Positions 5,926 to 12,377 of a stretch of 12,985 nt of DNA are shown in pieces; the stretch's first letter is position 1; every line of letters begins with the position of its first letter. The DNA comes from DATAES01 sp036257895. Its GTDB lineage: Bacteria; Actinomycetota; Acidimicrobiia; Acidimicrobiales; JACDCH01. The translations under genes were made by a program, and so were the position numbers. The stretch covers positions 1-12,985 of the forward strand of contig DATAES010000012.1 of assembly GCA_036257895.1 (NCBI GenBank), given 5' to 3'. The notes under the pieces were generated by a model that was not told the origin of the DNA, made no database searches, and worked only from the letters and a program-made list of their open reading frames with translations.

Positions 5926-6208
5926 CTATATGTGTGCCGCACCCTCAGGCTCGCCACCGAACCGCTTCATCACCCACGGAACCCTGGGCAGGAAGCCGAG
6001 TTTGTCGAAGCACGCGGAAGCGCCGCGGGTGCGACAGGTCTCAAACGCGTCGATGGCCGCGTGCGCGGACACGACGAACGAGGTCGTTTGCTTTCGCGAT
6101 GCACTCGTCGCCGTCCCCCGCCTCCTCGACTTCCGCCCCCGCCTGTTCGAAAGCTCTTCGGAACAGCATGCGGATGTCGGGATCGTCATCGCAGATGATC
6201 ACGCGCAC
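5926..6208 (-). pseudogene. Single-domain response-regulator receiver, internally deleted and frameshifted
   Basis: Starting at GTG 6208, behind AAGGGG at good spacing, the frame gives VRVIICDDDPDIRMLFRRAF, then EQAGAEVEEAGDGDECIAKA. This is a textbook receiver beginning with the acidic pocket Asp7-Asp9 after strand 1, then helix 1, strand 2 and helix 2. It then runs off the family pattern to a stop at 6041-6043. The next frame, to TAG at 5926, resumes exactly at strand 4: TTSFVVSAHAAIDAF, then TCRTRGASACFDKLGFLP. That segment has the conserved Ser after strand 4 and the Lys of the FDK motif. The missing part is strand 3 with its phospho-acceptor Asp plus helix 3, roughly 30 residues, with the junction around 6075-6090. 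The intact gene would be about 120 aa, a stand-alone receiver. The start overlaps the end of the acyltransferase gene by 23 bases. A true pseudogene is favoured; an assembly error is the alternative. Confidence 0.82.
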
Positions 6209-7619
6209 TCGAGACCCCTTCGTCGGCGCGCTTCTTGAGCTGCATCACTGCCTCGTCGAATCCCTCGGCGATGTCCCACACGTCAGGGACGAGCTCGCGG
6301 CACGCGATCACACCGAAGTCGACGTGACCCATGTTCGACAGCACCGTCACGTTGAGTCCGGCGCCCTCGAGCAGTGGGCCGAAGGGGTACACGCCAACCA
6401 CTTGCGCTCCCGCGATGTACAGAGGTATCGGGGGACCGGGGACGTTCGACACGATGAGGTTGTGCACCGGTCGGTGACGATCCGCGAGGTTGAGGTTCGA
6501 GTACACCCGCATGGCGCGGTTGAACAACGTCGGCGGCACGAACTGCGCGAAGTCCTGCAGCATGTCGGCGCCGATCGCGTTCTGGACCTCTTTGGCCTCG
6601 CGCGTCTCCGCACTGATCGTGCGGAGCTGTTCCACGGGATCTTCGAGTTGCACCGGTAGACGCACGAACATCGTCGAGACCTGGTTCGTCGCGTCGTGCT
6701 CGCTGCGGCCATGGACCGACACCGGCACCGAGCACACCAGGGGGGTGTCGGGCAGATCGTCGTGAGCGATCAGATACTGACGGAGCGTCTGCGTGCACGT
6801 TGCCAGCACGACGTCGTTGACCGTTGTTCCGAAGGTCGACTTGATGTGGCGCATGTCGTCGAGCGACGCGTTGCCGAACGCCACGGACCGATGGGGCGTG
6901 ATCGCGGCGGACCATCGGACCTTCGGAGCTGTGAACGGCAGCGCCGGCGACGGGCGATCATCGGCCGTGGCATCGCGCTGTCGCTGCACGATGTCGAGGA
7001 CCGACCGGGCCGCGTTCCCCAGCACCCTCACCATCGCTCGAGGCCGCCGAGCGATGTGCTGCATCGCGTACGCGACGAGTTCGACGTCCGACGGGACCGG
7101 CTCGGGTTGCCAGGGCTGTTCCGGTGACTCAGGATCGGGAGCGTCCGGGGTGAGATCGACGAGGTTCGCCAGCAGGTCGGTGCCGGTCACACCGTCGATG
7201 GTCGAGTGGTGGATCTTCGTGACGAGGCTGACCTTGCCGTGTTCGAGCCCCTCGAAAAGGTGCAGCTCCCACAGTGGACGGCTTCGATCGAGCTGCACGC
7301 TCGCGATGTCGGCCACCGCTTCAGCCAGCTCTCGCATCGTGCCCGGCGCCCGGATCGCACCCCGGTGGACGTGCGCTTCGAGGTCGAAGTCGGGGTCTTC
7401 GATCCAGACCGGATGCCCGAGGTCGAACGGAACGGAGACGAGCCGGCGGCGGAACGGACGCAGCAGATGCAATCGGGTCCGTACTACGTGGACGACGCGA
7501 TCGAACGAGAAACCTTCGCCCTCGGTCGGATCGATGATCAGCACGCCCACGACGTGCGCGAGCTGCGACGGCGTCTCCATGTAGAGGAAGGACGCGTCCA
7601 TTCCGCTCAGAGGCCTCAT
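6186..7619 (-). CDS. WS/DGAT: wax ester synthase / diacylglycerol acyltransferase
   Basis: 477 aa, the family's full length. The catalytic HHxxxDG motif is present as H137-H138-STI-D142-G143 (KIHHSTIDGVTG). Other family landmarks are MDASFLYMETP at the N-terminus, PLWELHLFEG (115-124), FGTTVNDVVLA in the second half, SNVPGPPIPLY, and the closing GVIACRELVPDVW. These enzymes esterify an alcohol or diacylglycerol with an acyl-CoA to make storage wax esters or triacylglycerol at the inner membrane surface. The preference of this copy cannot be read. It lies 15 bases downstream of the serine hydrolase gene on the same strand and overlaps the receiver remnant, so the three probably form one transcript. 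The pairing suggests making and breaking of lipid esters. No strong Shine-Dalgarno is seen before ATG 7619. Confidence 0.95.
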   Translation of the reverse strand: MRPLSGMDASFLYMETPSQLAHVVGVLIIDPTEGEGFSFDRVVHVVRTRLHLLRPFRRRLVSVPFDLGHPVWIEDPDFDLEAHVHRGAIRAPGTMRELAEAVADIASVQLDRSRPLWELHLFEGLEHGKVSLVTKIHHSTIDGVTGTDLLANLVDLTPDAPDPESPEQPWQPEPVPSDVELVAYAMQHIARRPRAMVRVLGNAARSVLDIVQRQRDATADDRPSPALPFTAPKVRWSAAITPHRSVAFGNASLDDMRHIKSTFGTTVNDVVLATCTQTLRQYLIAHDDLPDTPLVCSVPVSVHGRSEHDATNQVSTMFVRLPVQLEDPVEQLRTISAETREAKEVQNAIGADMLQDFAQFVPPTLFNRAMRVYSNLNLADRHRPVHNLIVSNVPGPPIPLYIAGAQVVGVYPFGPLLEGAGLNVTVLSNMGHVDFGVIACRELVPDVWDIAEGFDEAVMQLKKRADEGVSSARDHLR

Positions 7620-7634
7620 GGGTCAGGGAGTCTG

Positions 7635-8756
7635 CTAGCTCCCGGCAACGGCCGCGGCGCGGCTGTTGATGCCGACGCTGCGCCGCCATTGGCGGATCAC
7701 ATGACGATCGAGGCCGTTGGTCAGGTAGGCGAACGAGACACCGGTGGCGGGATCGGCCCACGCGAGCTGACCACCGGCGCCGTTGTGGCCGAAAGTGGCC
7801 GCGCTCTGTCCGTGTCCGAAGCCGCGCGCTGGACCGTTGCCGTCGTCGCCGTAGAGCACCAGGCCGATCGATCGATTGGCCGGGACGCCGAGCAATGGAT
7901 CGGGGAACGTGTTGCGCACGTCGGTCGTGGCGATCGACAGCCACTTCGGATCCCACAGACCGTCCGGATTGTGCAGCAGTGCCTGGTAGAACAGCGCGAG
8001 GTCGGACGCGGACGACACGCCGCCACCGCCCGGCACCCCGACCGCGATCACGTCGGGGCGATTGAACGACTCCAGCGCTTCGTCGGTCACCTCTCCGACG
8101 TCGATGCTGGAGACACCGATCACCGCTTGGAACTCCTCGGGCGTCGGCGGTTCGCCGGTGTGCACGACGCGCGCGATGTCGTCCTGCTGTCCCTCGGGGA
8201 CGCCGACGGCGAGCTTGTTCATGGCGAGGGGCTCGAGCACTCGGCGACGCAGAGACTCGGTGTGCTCACATCCGTCGGCGCGCGCGAGCAACTCGGCGAG
8301 CACCCAGTGCGCGGTGGTGGCGTGGTACTCGTGTCGCGTGCCTGGCTCCCAGTTGAGCCGCCACTTCGAGAAAGCCGCGAGCCGTCCTTCACGCGTGTCC
8401 CACTGCGGTGAACCGAGCGGAGCGCGAGGGAAGCCGGAGGTGTGCAGCAGCACCTGCTCGACGGTGACGACATCCTTCCCGTTGGTCCCGAACTCGGGAA
8501 TGTGGTCTGCGACGCGGTCGTCGAGCGCGATCGAACCTTCGGCGAGAAGCTGCCACACCGCCGACGCAACCACGGCCTTGGTGGCCGAGTAGATCGTGTA
8601 TCGGGTGGCATTGCCGAGCGGCGCGTCGCCGAGCGTGTCTTCTCGCACGATCTGGCCTTCGTACGCGACGGCCAGCTGACAGGACGGCAGGATCCCTTGG
8701 TCGATCTCACGATCGGCTCGCTCGACGAGGGCGTCGACAGCATCTTCACGAATCAT
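7635..8756 (-). CDS. Serine beta-lactamase-like hydrolase (class C / family VIII esterase type)
   Basis: 373 aa from ATG 8756. The active-site SxxK is S57-AT-K60 (YSATKAVVAS), preceded by TRYTIY as in the beta-lactamase / D-Ala-D-Ala peptidase / family VIII esterase group. The second-motif Tyr is Y144 in GTRHEYHATTAHWVLAEL; YHA replaces the YxN of class C lactamases, which favours an esterase-type function. The third motif is H324-N325-G326 in TFGHNGAGGQLAWADP, replacing KTG. HTSGFP at 105-110 is another family hallmark. No signal peptide is seen, so it is probably cytoplasmic, consistent with hydrolysis of lipid or other small esters next to WS/DGAT. The frame is open upstream to 9092, but that part is antisense to the alpha/beta-hydrolase gene and lacks family sequence, so ATG 8756 is chosen. 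It is divergent from 8791 with only 34 bp between. Confidence 0.92.
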   Translation of the reverse strand: MIREDAVDALVERADREIDQGILPSCQLAVAYEGQIVREDTLGDAPLGNATRYTIYSATKAVVASAVWQLLAEGSIALDDRVADHIPEFGTNGKDVVTVEQVLLHTSGFPRAPLGSPQWDTREGRLAAFSKWRLNWEPGTRHEYHATTAHWVLAELLARADGCEHTESLRRRVLEPLAMNKLAVGVPEGQQDDIARVVHTGEPPTPEEFQAVIGVSSIDVGEVTDEALESFNRPDVIAVGVPGGGGVSSASDLALFYQALLHNPDGLWDPKWLSIATTDVRNTFPDPLLGVPANRSIGLVLYGDDGNGPARGFGHGQSAATFGHNGAGGQLAWADPATGVSFAYLTNGLDRHVIRQWRRSVGINSRAAAVAGS

Positions 8757-8790
8757 TGGTCGAGGAGTTTTCCACTTATGCTCGCCGCTC

Positions 8791-9654
8791 GTGGATGTCG
8801 CGTCCGGAGGTCCGCCGCTTCCGGTCGGGCGCAGGGTCGAACTTCCCGGACGCGGTACGACCTTCGTCCGCCACGTCGAAGGTCCCGAGGACGCGTCGAC
8901 GCTGTTGCTGCTGCATGGATGGCTGGCGAGCGGCGGCCTCAACTGGTTCCGCACGTTCGAAGTGCTGTCGAGGCACTTCAACCTCCTCGCGGTCGACATG
9001 CGCGGACACGGCCGAGGCATTCGCAGCGGTCGCCGGTTCCGGCTCGCCGATTGCGCAGACGATGCGGCCGCGACGTTGGACGCGCTCGGCATCCGAAGCG
9101 TGATCGCAGTCGGCTACTCGTTGGGCGGACCGGTGGCACAACTCTTGTGGCACCGGCACCCTGATCGGGTCGACGGGCTCGTGCTGTGCTCGACCGCGCA
9201 CCGGCTCATGCCGGGCGTGCGCGAGCAATGGTTCTTCGGCACGCTGATGGCGGCCGCGGCGGGCACGACCCGTGTCGGCCAGGTGGCCGCCAAGATCCCC
9301 GTCGACCGCGTACGTCGTCTGATTCCGCTCGCCGCGAGCCCGCGGCCCTCCACGATGCGCGAATGGGCCCGGCGCGAGATGCAACGACACAGCACACGCA
9401 TGGTGCTCGAGGCGGGTGTGGCGATGAGCAACTACAACGCCAGCCGGTGGATCAAGAGAGTGGATGTGCCGACCGCCGTCGTCGTGACCGCCAAGGACCG
9501 CGCCATCCCTCCGCTTGCGCAACTGCATCTCGCGTTGTCGGTTCCCGGGGCGACCATCCACCGCATCGACGACGGTCACCTCGCCTGCGCCAAGCGCAGC
9601 TTCGCCACACCTGTCCTCGCTGCCTGTCAGGACGTCGCCGCCCGAGTCGCATGA
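8791..9654 (+). CDS. Alpha/beta-fold hydrolase
   Basis: 287 aa from GTG 8791, the only sensible in-frame start; it has no clear Shine-Dalgarno. The oxyanion-hole segment is LLLLHGWLASGG (HGW at 42-44). Then come AVDMRGHGRG, the nucleophile elbow GYSLGG with S110, the acid D236 in VVTAKDRAIPP, and the catalytic H263 in DDGHLACA. The triad is complete. A cap of about 100 residues between the elbow and the acid is rich in Arg and aromatic residues. Probable carboxylesterase, lipase or thioesterase-like enzyme; the substrate is unknown. It is followed 16 bases later by the racemase gene, so it may release or process branched acyl groups, but this rests on context only. Confidence 0.92.
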   Translation: MDVASGGPPLPVGRRVELPGRGTTFVRHVEGPEDASTLLLLHGWLASGGLNWFRTFEVLSRHFNLLAVDMRGHGRGIRSGRRFRLADCADDAAATLDALGIRSVIAVGYSLGGPVAQLLWHRHPDRVDGLVLCSTAHRLMPGVREQWFFGTLMAAAAGTTRVGQVAAKIPVDRVRRLIPLAASPRPSTMREWARREMQRHSTRMVLEAGVAMSNYNASRWIKRVDVPTAVVVTAKDRAIPPLAQLHLALSVPGATIHRIDDGHLACAKRSFATPVLAACQDVAARVA

Positions 9655-9657
9655 AGG

Positions 9658-9667
9658 GGAAGGAGGG
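9658..9667 (+). promoter_or_regulatory. Shine-Dalgarno fixing the racemase start at 9671
   Basis: GGAAGGAGGG just before ATG 9671 is a near-ideal ribosome site. It shows that the longer in-frame opening from 9515, which lies inside the hydrolase gene, is not used. Confidence 0.7.
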
Positions 9668-9670
9668 CCA

Positions 9671-10813
9671 ATGGGACCGTTGCACGGGGTGAAGGTGATC
9701 GAGCTGGCGAGTATCGGGCCGATCCCGTTCTGTGGGCTCGTGCTGTCGGACATGGGTGCCGACGTCGTACGGGTCGACAAGCCGGCGGACGTCGCGACGG
9801 CCGACCCGTCCCGGGCGCCGGGAACAGTCCTCGACCGCGGGCGACGGTCGATCGGGATCGACCTCAAGTCGTCAGGAGGCGTCGAGATCGTGCTGCGGCT
9901 GGTCGAGACGGCTGATGTCCTGGTCGAGGGGTACAGGCCTGGTGTCACGGAGCGGCTCGGCATCGGCCCCGATGACTGCTTGGGTCGCAATCCCCGGCTC
10001 GTCTACGGCCGGCTCACCGGATGGGGACGTCGAGGTCCACTCGCCGATCGCGCGGGACATGACATCGACTACATCGCGCTCGCCGGTGCGTTGAGCGCGT
10101 TCGGACGTGCCGGTGGACCACCGACACCGCCACTCAACATCGTGGGCGACTTCGGAGGCGGCGGTCTGCTCCTCGCGTACGGCATCGCCTGCGCGCTGGT
10201 GAGCACATCGCGCACCGGAATCGGTCAGGTGGTCGACACGGCGATGGTGGACGGCACAGCCCTATTGATGGCGCCGTTCTACGCCGCTCGTCAGATCGGT
10301 TTCTGGAGCGACGAACGCGGCACCAACATGCTCGACACCGGCTCGCCGTATTACGACACGTACGAGTGCGCCGACGGCGCGTACGTCGCGGTCGGCGCGA
10401 TCGAGCCGCAGTTCTATGCCGCGCTGCTCGACGGGCTCGACCTGTCCAACGCGGACCTGCCGGATCGCGACGATCGCTCGCAGTGGAGCGAGTTGCGCGC
10501 GGTGTTCGCGGCGCGCTTCAAGTCGCGTACTCGCGACGAGTGGGCCGAGCACTTCGCCGGACGCGACGCGTGCGTTGCACCCGTTCTCACGCTGGCCGAG
10601 GCCCCCGACCATCCGCACAACGTTGCGAACGGGACCTTCGTCGAGATCGACGGCGTGATCCATCCTGCGCCCGCCCCTCGATTCGACGCGACGCCGGCGG
10701 CCATCGATCGCAGGCCCTGCTATGCCGGCGAGCACACCGACGACGTGCTCCGCGAGGTGGGCTGCGACGAGAGCGCGATCGAACGCCTACGAGCCGACGG
10801 CGCCGTCGCTTAG
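9671..10813 (+). CDS. mcr: Alpha-methylacyl-CoA racemase (family III CoA-transferase fold)
   Basis: 380 aa from ATG 9671. The N-terminus GPLHGVKVIELASIGP and the MGADVVRVDKP nucleotide/CoA region are typical of the CaiB-BaiF fold. The racemase catalytic residues known from Mycobacterium tuberculosis MCR (His126, Asp156, Glu241) all appear here with a constant +4 shift: H130 (AGHDIDY), D160 (NIVGDFGGGG) and E245 (VGAIEPQFYA). This argues for a true racemase over a CoA-transferase, which would use the Asp at the later family position. It interconverts (2R)- and (2S)-methylacyl-CoA so that S-specific acyl-CoA oxidation can proceed on methyl-branched fatty acids or sterol side chains. It is in a likely operon with the alpha/beta hydrolase. 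Its last 27 bases overlap the convergent SPFH gene, an unusually long tail overlap. Confidence 0.92.
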   Translation: MGPLHGVKVIELASIGPIPFCGLVLSDMGADVVRVDKPADVATADPSRAPGTVLDRGRRSIGIDLKSSGGVEIVLRLVETADVLVEGYRPGVTERLGIGPDDCLGRNPRLVYGRLTGWGRRGPLADRAGHDIDYIALAGALSAFGRAGGPPTPPLNIVGDFGGGGLLLAYGIACALVSTSRTGIGQVVDTAMVDGTALLMAPFYAARQIGFWSDERGTNMLDTGSPYYDTYECADGAYVAVGAIEPQFYAALLDGLDLSNADLPDRDDRSQWSELRAVFAARFKSRTRDEWAEHFAGRDACVAPVLTLAEAPDHPHNVANGTFVEIDGVIHPAPAPRFDATPAAIDRRPCYAGEHTDDVLREVGCDESAIERLRADGAVA

Positions 10814-11716
10814 CACGCTCTTCAGGGCCTGCGCTGCGCCCATCAAGCCTGCGCTCTCGAACGGGACGACGATCTTGGCGTTGTCGCTGTCGGCGAACTT
10901 CGACAACGTGTCGAGCTGGAGGATCGCCACCAGCGTCTGATCGGGATCAGCAGCCTTGATCGCGTTGTAGACGGTCTCGATCGCCTGTGACCGTCCCTCC
11001 GATTCGAGGATCGCCGCCTGACGGTTGCCTTCGGCCCTGAGGATGGCGGCCTTCTTCTCGCCTTCCGCCGCCGTTACGGCCGCTTGCGCGTCGCCTTGTG
11101 CGACGTTGATGGCCGATTGCTGCTGGCCCTCGGACTGCAGGATGCGCGCCCGCTTCTCCTGGTCGGCCTGCTTCTCGAGCGCCAGCGCCTGAAGGATGTT
11201 GGGCGGCGGTGAGATCTCGACGATCTCGATGCGGCTGATGCGGATGCCCCATTTGTCAGTGACAACCTCCATCTGCTGCTGCACGTCGGTGTTGATGCGT
11301 TCGCGTCCGGACAGCGCCTGGTCGAGAGAGAGCGTCCCGATCACCGACCGCAGTGCGGTGCGGGCAAGCGCGTCGATACCGACGTCGTAGTTGGCCACGC
11401 TGAACAGTGCCGCCTTCGCGTCGACGACCTGCGTGAAGATCGTGGCGTTCACGGTGACGACCACGTTGTCCTTGGTGATCACCTCCTGACGGTCGCCCGG
11501 ACGCGGGGTCTCGCGCATGTCGACGTGCTGCAAGGTGCTGATGAACGGAGCGATGATCACGAGACCGGGCTCGTGGGTGCGGACGTACTCGCCCAACCGC
11601 TTCACGACCCCGACCTGGCCTTGCTGGACGATGTTGATCGCGCTTCGCAGCGCGGCCAGCAGAACGATGATGATCAGCCCGAAGACGATCAAGGCCGCAA
11701 GAGGGCCGGCGCTCAC
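10787..11716 (-). CDS. SPFH / band-7 (stomatin-like) membrane protein
   Basis: 309 aa from GTG 11716, whose codon overlaps the nfeD stop (GTGA). One N-terminal transmembrane helix (about 5-24, PLAALIVFGLIIIVLLAAL) precedes the SPFH domain: INIVQQGQVGVVKRLGEYVR, VDMRETPRPGDRQEVITKDN, VTVNATIFTQV, DALARTALRSVIG, WGIRISRIEIVEISPP. A long coiled coil (about 180-245) follows, built on repeats of the form E-G-x-x-Q-A-A-I. The C-terminal hydrophobic part ends in GAAQALKSVLSDG. This is the QmcA/stomatin type, forming oligomeric rings in the inner membrane with roles in membrane-protein quality control or microdomain organisation. The pairing with NfeD is the conserved arrangement for the family and supports the call. 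Confidence 0.94.
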   Translation of the reverse strand: MSAGPLAALIVFGLIIIVLLAALRSAINIVQQGQVGVVKRLGEYVRTHEPGLVIIAPFISTLQHVDMRETPRPGDRQEVITKDNVVVTVNATIFTQVVDAKAALFSVANYDVGIDALARTALRSVIGTLSLDQALSGRERINTDVQQQMEVVTDKWGIRISRIEIVEISPPPNILQALALEKQADQEKRARILQSEGQQQSAINVAQGDAQAAVTAAEGEKKAAILRAEGNRQAAILESEGRSQAIETVYNAIKAADPDQTLVAILQLDTLSKFADSDNAKIVVPFESAGLMGAAQALKSVLSDGAVGS

Positions 11717-12225
11717 GTAGGTCTCCCATCTGCGCCATCCGGCGCATCCGTACGGGGTGGTTCGAGAAGCGGTGTGGACCGGTCGATCGCGTCGACCGGC
11801 CAGACGATCAAGGTGGTGCCCCGGAGCCCAGTCACCAGCACGGGTGTACCGGCCGGGATGTTCGTCCCGCCGCTCACTGCCAGCCAGCGCTCCCCGGCAA
11901 GGCGCACATGACCAATCGAGTGGTCGTCGCCGACCTCGTCGAGAGTCACTGCCTCCTGGCCGACGAGGCCGCCGTGGACGCCGCGTGTCACGTGCCCGCC
12001 ACGGTGATGATGGAAGACACGGCTGACGTACGGCCGGGCCGCGACGACGCCCACAATCGTGAGCACGACAGCCACCAGCCCTTGGAGGACGATCGCATCC
12101 GGGAGGAACGCAGCCACGACTGCCGCTGCCAGCGCTCCGATGGCACCGAACAAGGCGTAGAACGCCATGTGGTGCATCTCGAACAGCAACAGGCCCACGC
12201 CCAACACCACCCAGGCGATGACCAT
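11713..12225 (-). CDS. NfeD-like membrane protein (short form)
   Basis: 170 aa from ATG 12225. Three hydrophobic helices (about 2-16, 20-41, 44-63) are followed by a His/Arg-rich cytoplasmic turn (VFHHHRGGHVTRG). Then comes the beta-barrel OB domain of NfeD proteins: GLVGQEAVTLDEV ... GHVRLAGERWLAVSG ... IPAGTPVLVTGLRGTTLIVWP. There is no ClpP-like protease domain, so this is the short form that partners a stomatin/SPFH protein. It overlaps the SPFH start by four bases, giving one translationally coupled pair. The Shine-Dalgarno AGGAGGT lies 5 bases before the ATG and is part of a perfect hairpin (see the separate entry), which may gate translation of both genes. Confidence 0.92.
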   Translation of the reverse strand: MVIAWVVLGVGLLLFEMHHMAFYALFGAIGALAAAVVAAFLPDAIVLQGLVAVVLTIVGVVAARPYVSRVFHHHRGGHVTRGVHGGLVGQEAVTLDEVGDDHSIGHVRLAGERWLAVSGGTNIPAGTPVLVTGLRGTTLIVWPVDAIDRSTPLLEPPRTDAPDGADGRPT

Positions 12226-12248
12226 TGCTTACCTCCTGAGCAGGAGGT
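12226..12248 (-). promoter_or_regulatory. Hairpin sequestering the nfeD Shine-Dalgarno
   Basis: In the nfeD transcript ACCUCCU (12248-12242), loop GCUC (12241-12238) and AGGAGGU (12237-12231) form a perfect 7-bp stem with a 4-nt loop. AAGCA and the AUG at 12225 follow. The 3' arm is the Shine-Dalgarno itself and the 5' arm is an anti-Shine-Dalgarno copy. Folding would hide the ribosome site; opening by heat, a ligand, a protein or RNA would expose it. The palindrome could alternatively be a DNA operator. Confidence 0.55.
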
Positions 12249-12264
12249 TAGCGGAGCGACCCCC

Positions 12265-12278
12265 TGAAACACGGTGCG
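12265..12278 (+). promoter_or_regulatory. Second, degenerate copy of the TGAAACACG element
   Basis: TGAAACACGGTGCG repeats the left half (TGAAACACG) of the palindrome at 12320 but has a broken right half. The two copies are 55 bp apart in the divergent nfeD / acyl-CoA dehydrogenase space. It could be a weak secondary site for the same repressor. Confidence 0.2.
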
Positions 12279-12319
12279 CGAGATCGCTTCGACGGGAGCA
12301 TCGGACAGTGGTAGAAAAC

Positions 12320-12333
12320 TGAAACACGTTCCA
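12320..12333 (+). promoter_or_regulatory. KstR-like operator before the acyl-CoA dehydrogenase gene (tentative)
   Basis: TGAAACACGTTCCA matches the KstR consensus TNNAACNNGTTNNA at all eight fixed positions. KstR is the TetR-type repressor of sterol and cholesterol catabolism in mycobacteria and rhodococci. The site lies 44 bases upstream of the TTG start, a place where it could block a promoter. Related TetR repressors of other fatty-acid regulons recognise similar AAC-GTT palindromes, so the exact regulator is uncertain. Confidence 0.4.
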
Positions 12334-12345
12334 TTTCTCGCCTCG

Positions 12346-12360
12346 GCCGGCGACGCCGGC
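12346..12360 (+). other. GC-only inverted repeat in the acyl-CoA dehydrogenase leader
   Basis: GCCGGC-GAC-GCCGGC forms a 6-bp stem with a 3-nt loop, ending 5 bases before the Shine-Dalgarno at 12366. There is no T-run, so it is not an intrinsic terminator for either strand. It may affect leader structure or be a chance feature of GC-rich sequence. Confidence 0.3.
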
Positions 12361-12365
12361 TCACC

Positions 12366-12371
12366 AAGGAG
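12366..12371 (+). promoter_or_regulatory. Shine-Dalgarno fixing a TTG start
   Basis: AAGGAG lies 6 bases before TTG 12378. With the family N-terminus RIAYTAEQEALR beginning right after, it identifies TTG as the start. No in-frame ATG occurs until codon 24, which would cut into the first helix. Confidence 0.7.
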
Positions 12372-12377
12372 TCGGGC

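Noticed and set aside
7206..8411. 401-codon open frame on the plus strand
   Set aside because: It lies antisense to the WS/DGAT and serine hydrolase genes, both of which have complete catalytic motifs, and has biased, family-less composition.
8757..9092. N-terminal extension of the serine hydrolase
   Set aside because: The frame stays open, but the extra 112 residues are Ser/Arg/Pro-rich, antisense to the alpha/beta hydrolase and outside the family's normal length.
8776..9990. 404-codon open frame on the minus strand
   Set aside because: It is antisense to the alpha/beta hydrolase and racemase genes and shows no domain.
12346..12360. GC hairpin considered as a terminator
   Set aside because: No T-run on either strand, and it lies directly before a ribosome site, so it is in a leader.
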